From NCBI GenBank assembly GCA_900299215.1, contig OMIY01000184.1, positions 1-36,308 on the forward strand: a DNA stretch of 36,308 nucleotides, in the 5' to 3' direction. Shown one piece after another: positions 34,732-36,308 of the stretch. The DNA comes from a bacterium (GTDB lineage Bacteria; Bdellovibrionota_B; Oligoflexia; Oligoflexales; CAIYRB01). The translations under genes were made by a program, and so were the position numbers. Position 1 is the first letter of the stretch; the number at the start of each line of letters is the position of its first letter. Below the pieces are notes generated by a model, which was given only the letters and a program-made list of their open reading frames with translations, did not search any database and was not told the origin of the DNA.

Positions 34732-35991
34732 ATGACTAAAGCTGTGAAAAAAGATCCTCCAGCTGCGGAACATGGCATGCAAAGTAAATCCCAAACGGCG
34801 TATGTATCGATAGTCGTTCTGATAGTACTTGTTTCCATCGGAGCCATGTTTTTCAGCTCTGATAAAATGAAGTTCAATTTGTCAGCTGCGCAATCCGAAA
34901 TAGCCTTTACTTTGGATGATTTGGATGGTGCTGGTCGCTTAACTTTAGTGCCGATTACGATTGCACCTCCGCTGGATTTTATTCGCGCTCAGTCTGTTCT
35001 CACTGAAATTAACGACTGGCACTTCAGGGAATTAGATCCACTCGGTGTGCAGAGATTTCTCTTAGATGCCGGTTTAGAGCCATCAACCGTAGCCTTACTT
35101 GTCGACAGGGCTACGTTTAATTCTGAGGTTTCAGAGACAGTGGTGCCCGTGAATAAGGATCTACTTTGGGGTCTTAAGCCAGATGTGCGTCAGCGTATTT
35201 ATATTAAGCTGACCGACGATCATAAAAATCCGATGCAGCTCTCTGCCTATCGTTACTGTGGAAAGTCGCTCGATGATTGGTTTAATGGCGCCGATGTGTC
35301 CGAGGAACTCAAGAATTTGATCTCTAAGTTTATCTACCGAGATGGCTGTTATATGTTCTTTGCCGATCTACCGCTAATTCTAGATCGCATTTCGATGGCT
35401 GCGTTGCCAAAGCTATTGCATGCCTTATACCGGCAGTCCACCTACCTGGTGAAATTGAATATTTTTCCAGAAGTTAACGTTGATGGTTTAGTCAATTACT
35501 GGGGTTACGGTGGTCGGGCCAAAGACGTTCGCTCGATACTCGAATCAATGATGCGCATCAAGGGTGGTGAGAAAATTGATATCGTTCATGTACTGCCGCC
35601 GAGTGCTCGCAGGCGTCTCTATACCTTTCCACCGCCAGGCACTGAGGTGGTGGGTGCGGGTCATCGGGACTGTCATTGGACAGCCTATAACTTTTTCAAT
35701 TTAGACCCAGACGACCGTTTTGCTGATCCAGCTATAATTGCTGCCACACTTAGATCGGACTACGTCGAAGTCGATAAACCAAGATACGGTGATTTAGTAA
35801 CCTACTCTAGACCGAATGGTGTGATCTTTCACACAGCGAATTATATAGCCTCAGGCTTGGTTTACACCAAGACCGGGTCCAAAGCCACGTGGCCATGGCT
35901 GATCGCTAAGGTTGATGATATGGCGCATTTTTATCCTAAAACCACACCCATCTTACTGCGGTATTTTAGGCTTAAATCTCTTAATAGGTAG
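34732..35991 (+). CDS. membrane-anchored protein with C-terminal NlpC/P60- or CHAP-like Cys/His domain
   Basis: TM anchor TAYVSIVVLIVLVSIGAMFF; C-terminal GHRDCHWTAYNFFN...KPRYGDLVTYSRPNGVIFHTANYIASGLVYTKTGSKATWPWLIAKVDDMAHFY. Starts 1 nt after the PBP-like stop. Confidence 0.6.
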   Translation: MTKAVKKDPPAAEHGMQSKSQTAYVSIVVLIVLVSIGAMFFSSDKMKFNLSAAQSEIAFTLDDLDGAGRLTLVPITIAPPLDFIRAQSVLTEINDWHFRELDPLGVQRFLLDAGLEPSTVALLVDRATFNSEVSETVVPVNKDLLWGLKPDVRQRIYIKLTDDHKNPMQLSAYRYCGKSLDDWFNGADVSEELKNLISKFIYRDGCYMFFADLPLILDRISMAALPKLLHALYRQSTYLVKLNIFPEVNVDGLVNYWGYGGRAKDVRSILESMMRIKGGEKIDIVHVLPPSARRRLYTFPPPGTEVVGAGHRDCHWTAYNFFNLDPDDRFADPAIIAATLRSDYVEVDKPRYGDLVTYSRPNGVIFHTANYIASGLVYTKTGSKATWPWLIAKVDDMAHFYPKTTPILLRYFRLKSLNR

Positions 35992-36308
35992 AATAGCTAA
36001 GGAGATGAGGGGCTAGGATTTCCGCGACCCCATTTATTAGCGTCTCCTCCTGAGTGTCAAATTGCTTTAGCCTGGTGCCATCGACATCAATTTGTCCGAG
36101 AATCGCCTTAGTTTCTGGATGTCTGATCAGCACGACCATTTCGCTTCGTGTGGCGATATTGCATGCTAGGTAGTTGCTGATGGCGCGAACGTCATCGACG
36201 ATTTGATTGCGGTTCTCTGCGACGGCAGTGCCGCACACGCCACGACCAACGGGTATCCGCTCGTGATCGGTGGTAGGTCCGCGGTAAGGGCCCAGGATCA
36301 AATGATCG
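35981..36308 (-). CDS. free methionine-(R)-sulfoxide reductase-like GAF protein (runs off the right edge of the window)
   Basis: DHLILGPYRGPTTDHERIPVGRGVCGTAVAENRNQIVDDVRAISNYLACNIATRSEMVVLI..ETKAILGQIDVDGTRLKQFDTQEETLI; frame open to the window edge. Confidence 0.82.
   Translation of the reverse strand, partial: DHLILGPYRGPTTDHERIPVGRGVCGTAVAENRNQIVDDVRAISNYLACNIATRSEMVVLIRHPETKAILGQIDVDGTRLKQFDTQEETLINGVAEILAPHLLSYSTY

Noticed and set aside
1-36308. CRISPR array, prophage, transposon, tRNA/rRNA or integron signals
   Set aside because: No regularly spaced repeats, transposase/integrase ORFs, or recognizable tRNA/rRNA sequence were seen on either strand.

Overview
The 36.3 kb window reads as a densely coded bacterial chromosome segment. 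Its diderm (Gram-negative) character is inferred from LptF/G, porin and lipoprotein genes. I see no tRNA, rRNA, CRISPR array, transposase or integrase. From left to right: partial argS (-), comM-like AAA ATPase, glutamine-dependent NAD synthetase, type IV pilin with an intrinsic terminator, class I fructose-bisphosphate aldolase, a prolyl-4-hydroxylase-like 2OG oxygenase next to typA/bipA, and an FtsK-type translocase split over two frames. That is followed by an overlapping NERD-nuclease/UvrD-like helicase with a cold-shock-like C-terminal domain, a lipoprotein metalloprotease, an IPNS-like 2OG oxygenase (-), a stand-alone penicillin-binding transpeptidase (-), an LptF/LptG permease, and fabF. 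Next is a sulfur module (two YeeE/YedE-type proteins, ETHE1/Blh-like MBL protein, TauE/SafE, porin), a CsgG/TolB-N-like plus beta-barrel protein, a divergent PRPP synthetase convergent with a COG2187-like kinase, a beta/gamma-crystallin-like secreted protein, and a PDH operon (E1a, E1b, E2). The window ends with a Cys-rich lipoprotein, a divergent class A PBP-like protein paired with a membrane-anchored NlpC/P60-or-CHAP-like Cys/His protein, and a partial fRMsr/GAF protein (-). The best leads are the frame-split FtsK coupled to the NERD-helicase-CSD protein, the divergent PBP plus cysteine-hydrolase-like pair, a probable CTG start for the LptF/G gene, a hairpin that would occlude the PRPP synthetase start, a hairpin shared by two convergent overlapping genes, and a C7 spacer between SD and ATG of the metalloprotease. 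All family calls come from reading motifs by eye; no database search was run.
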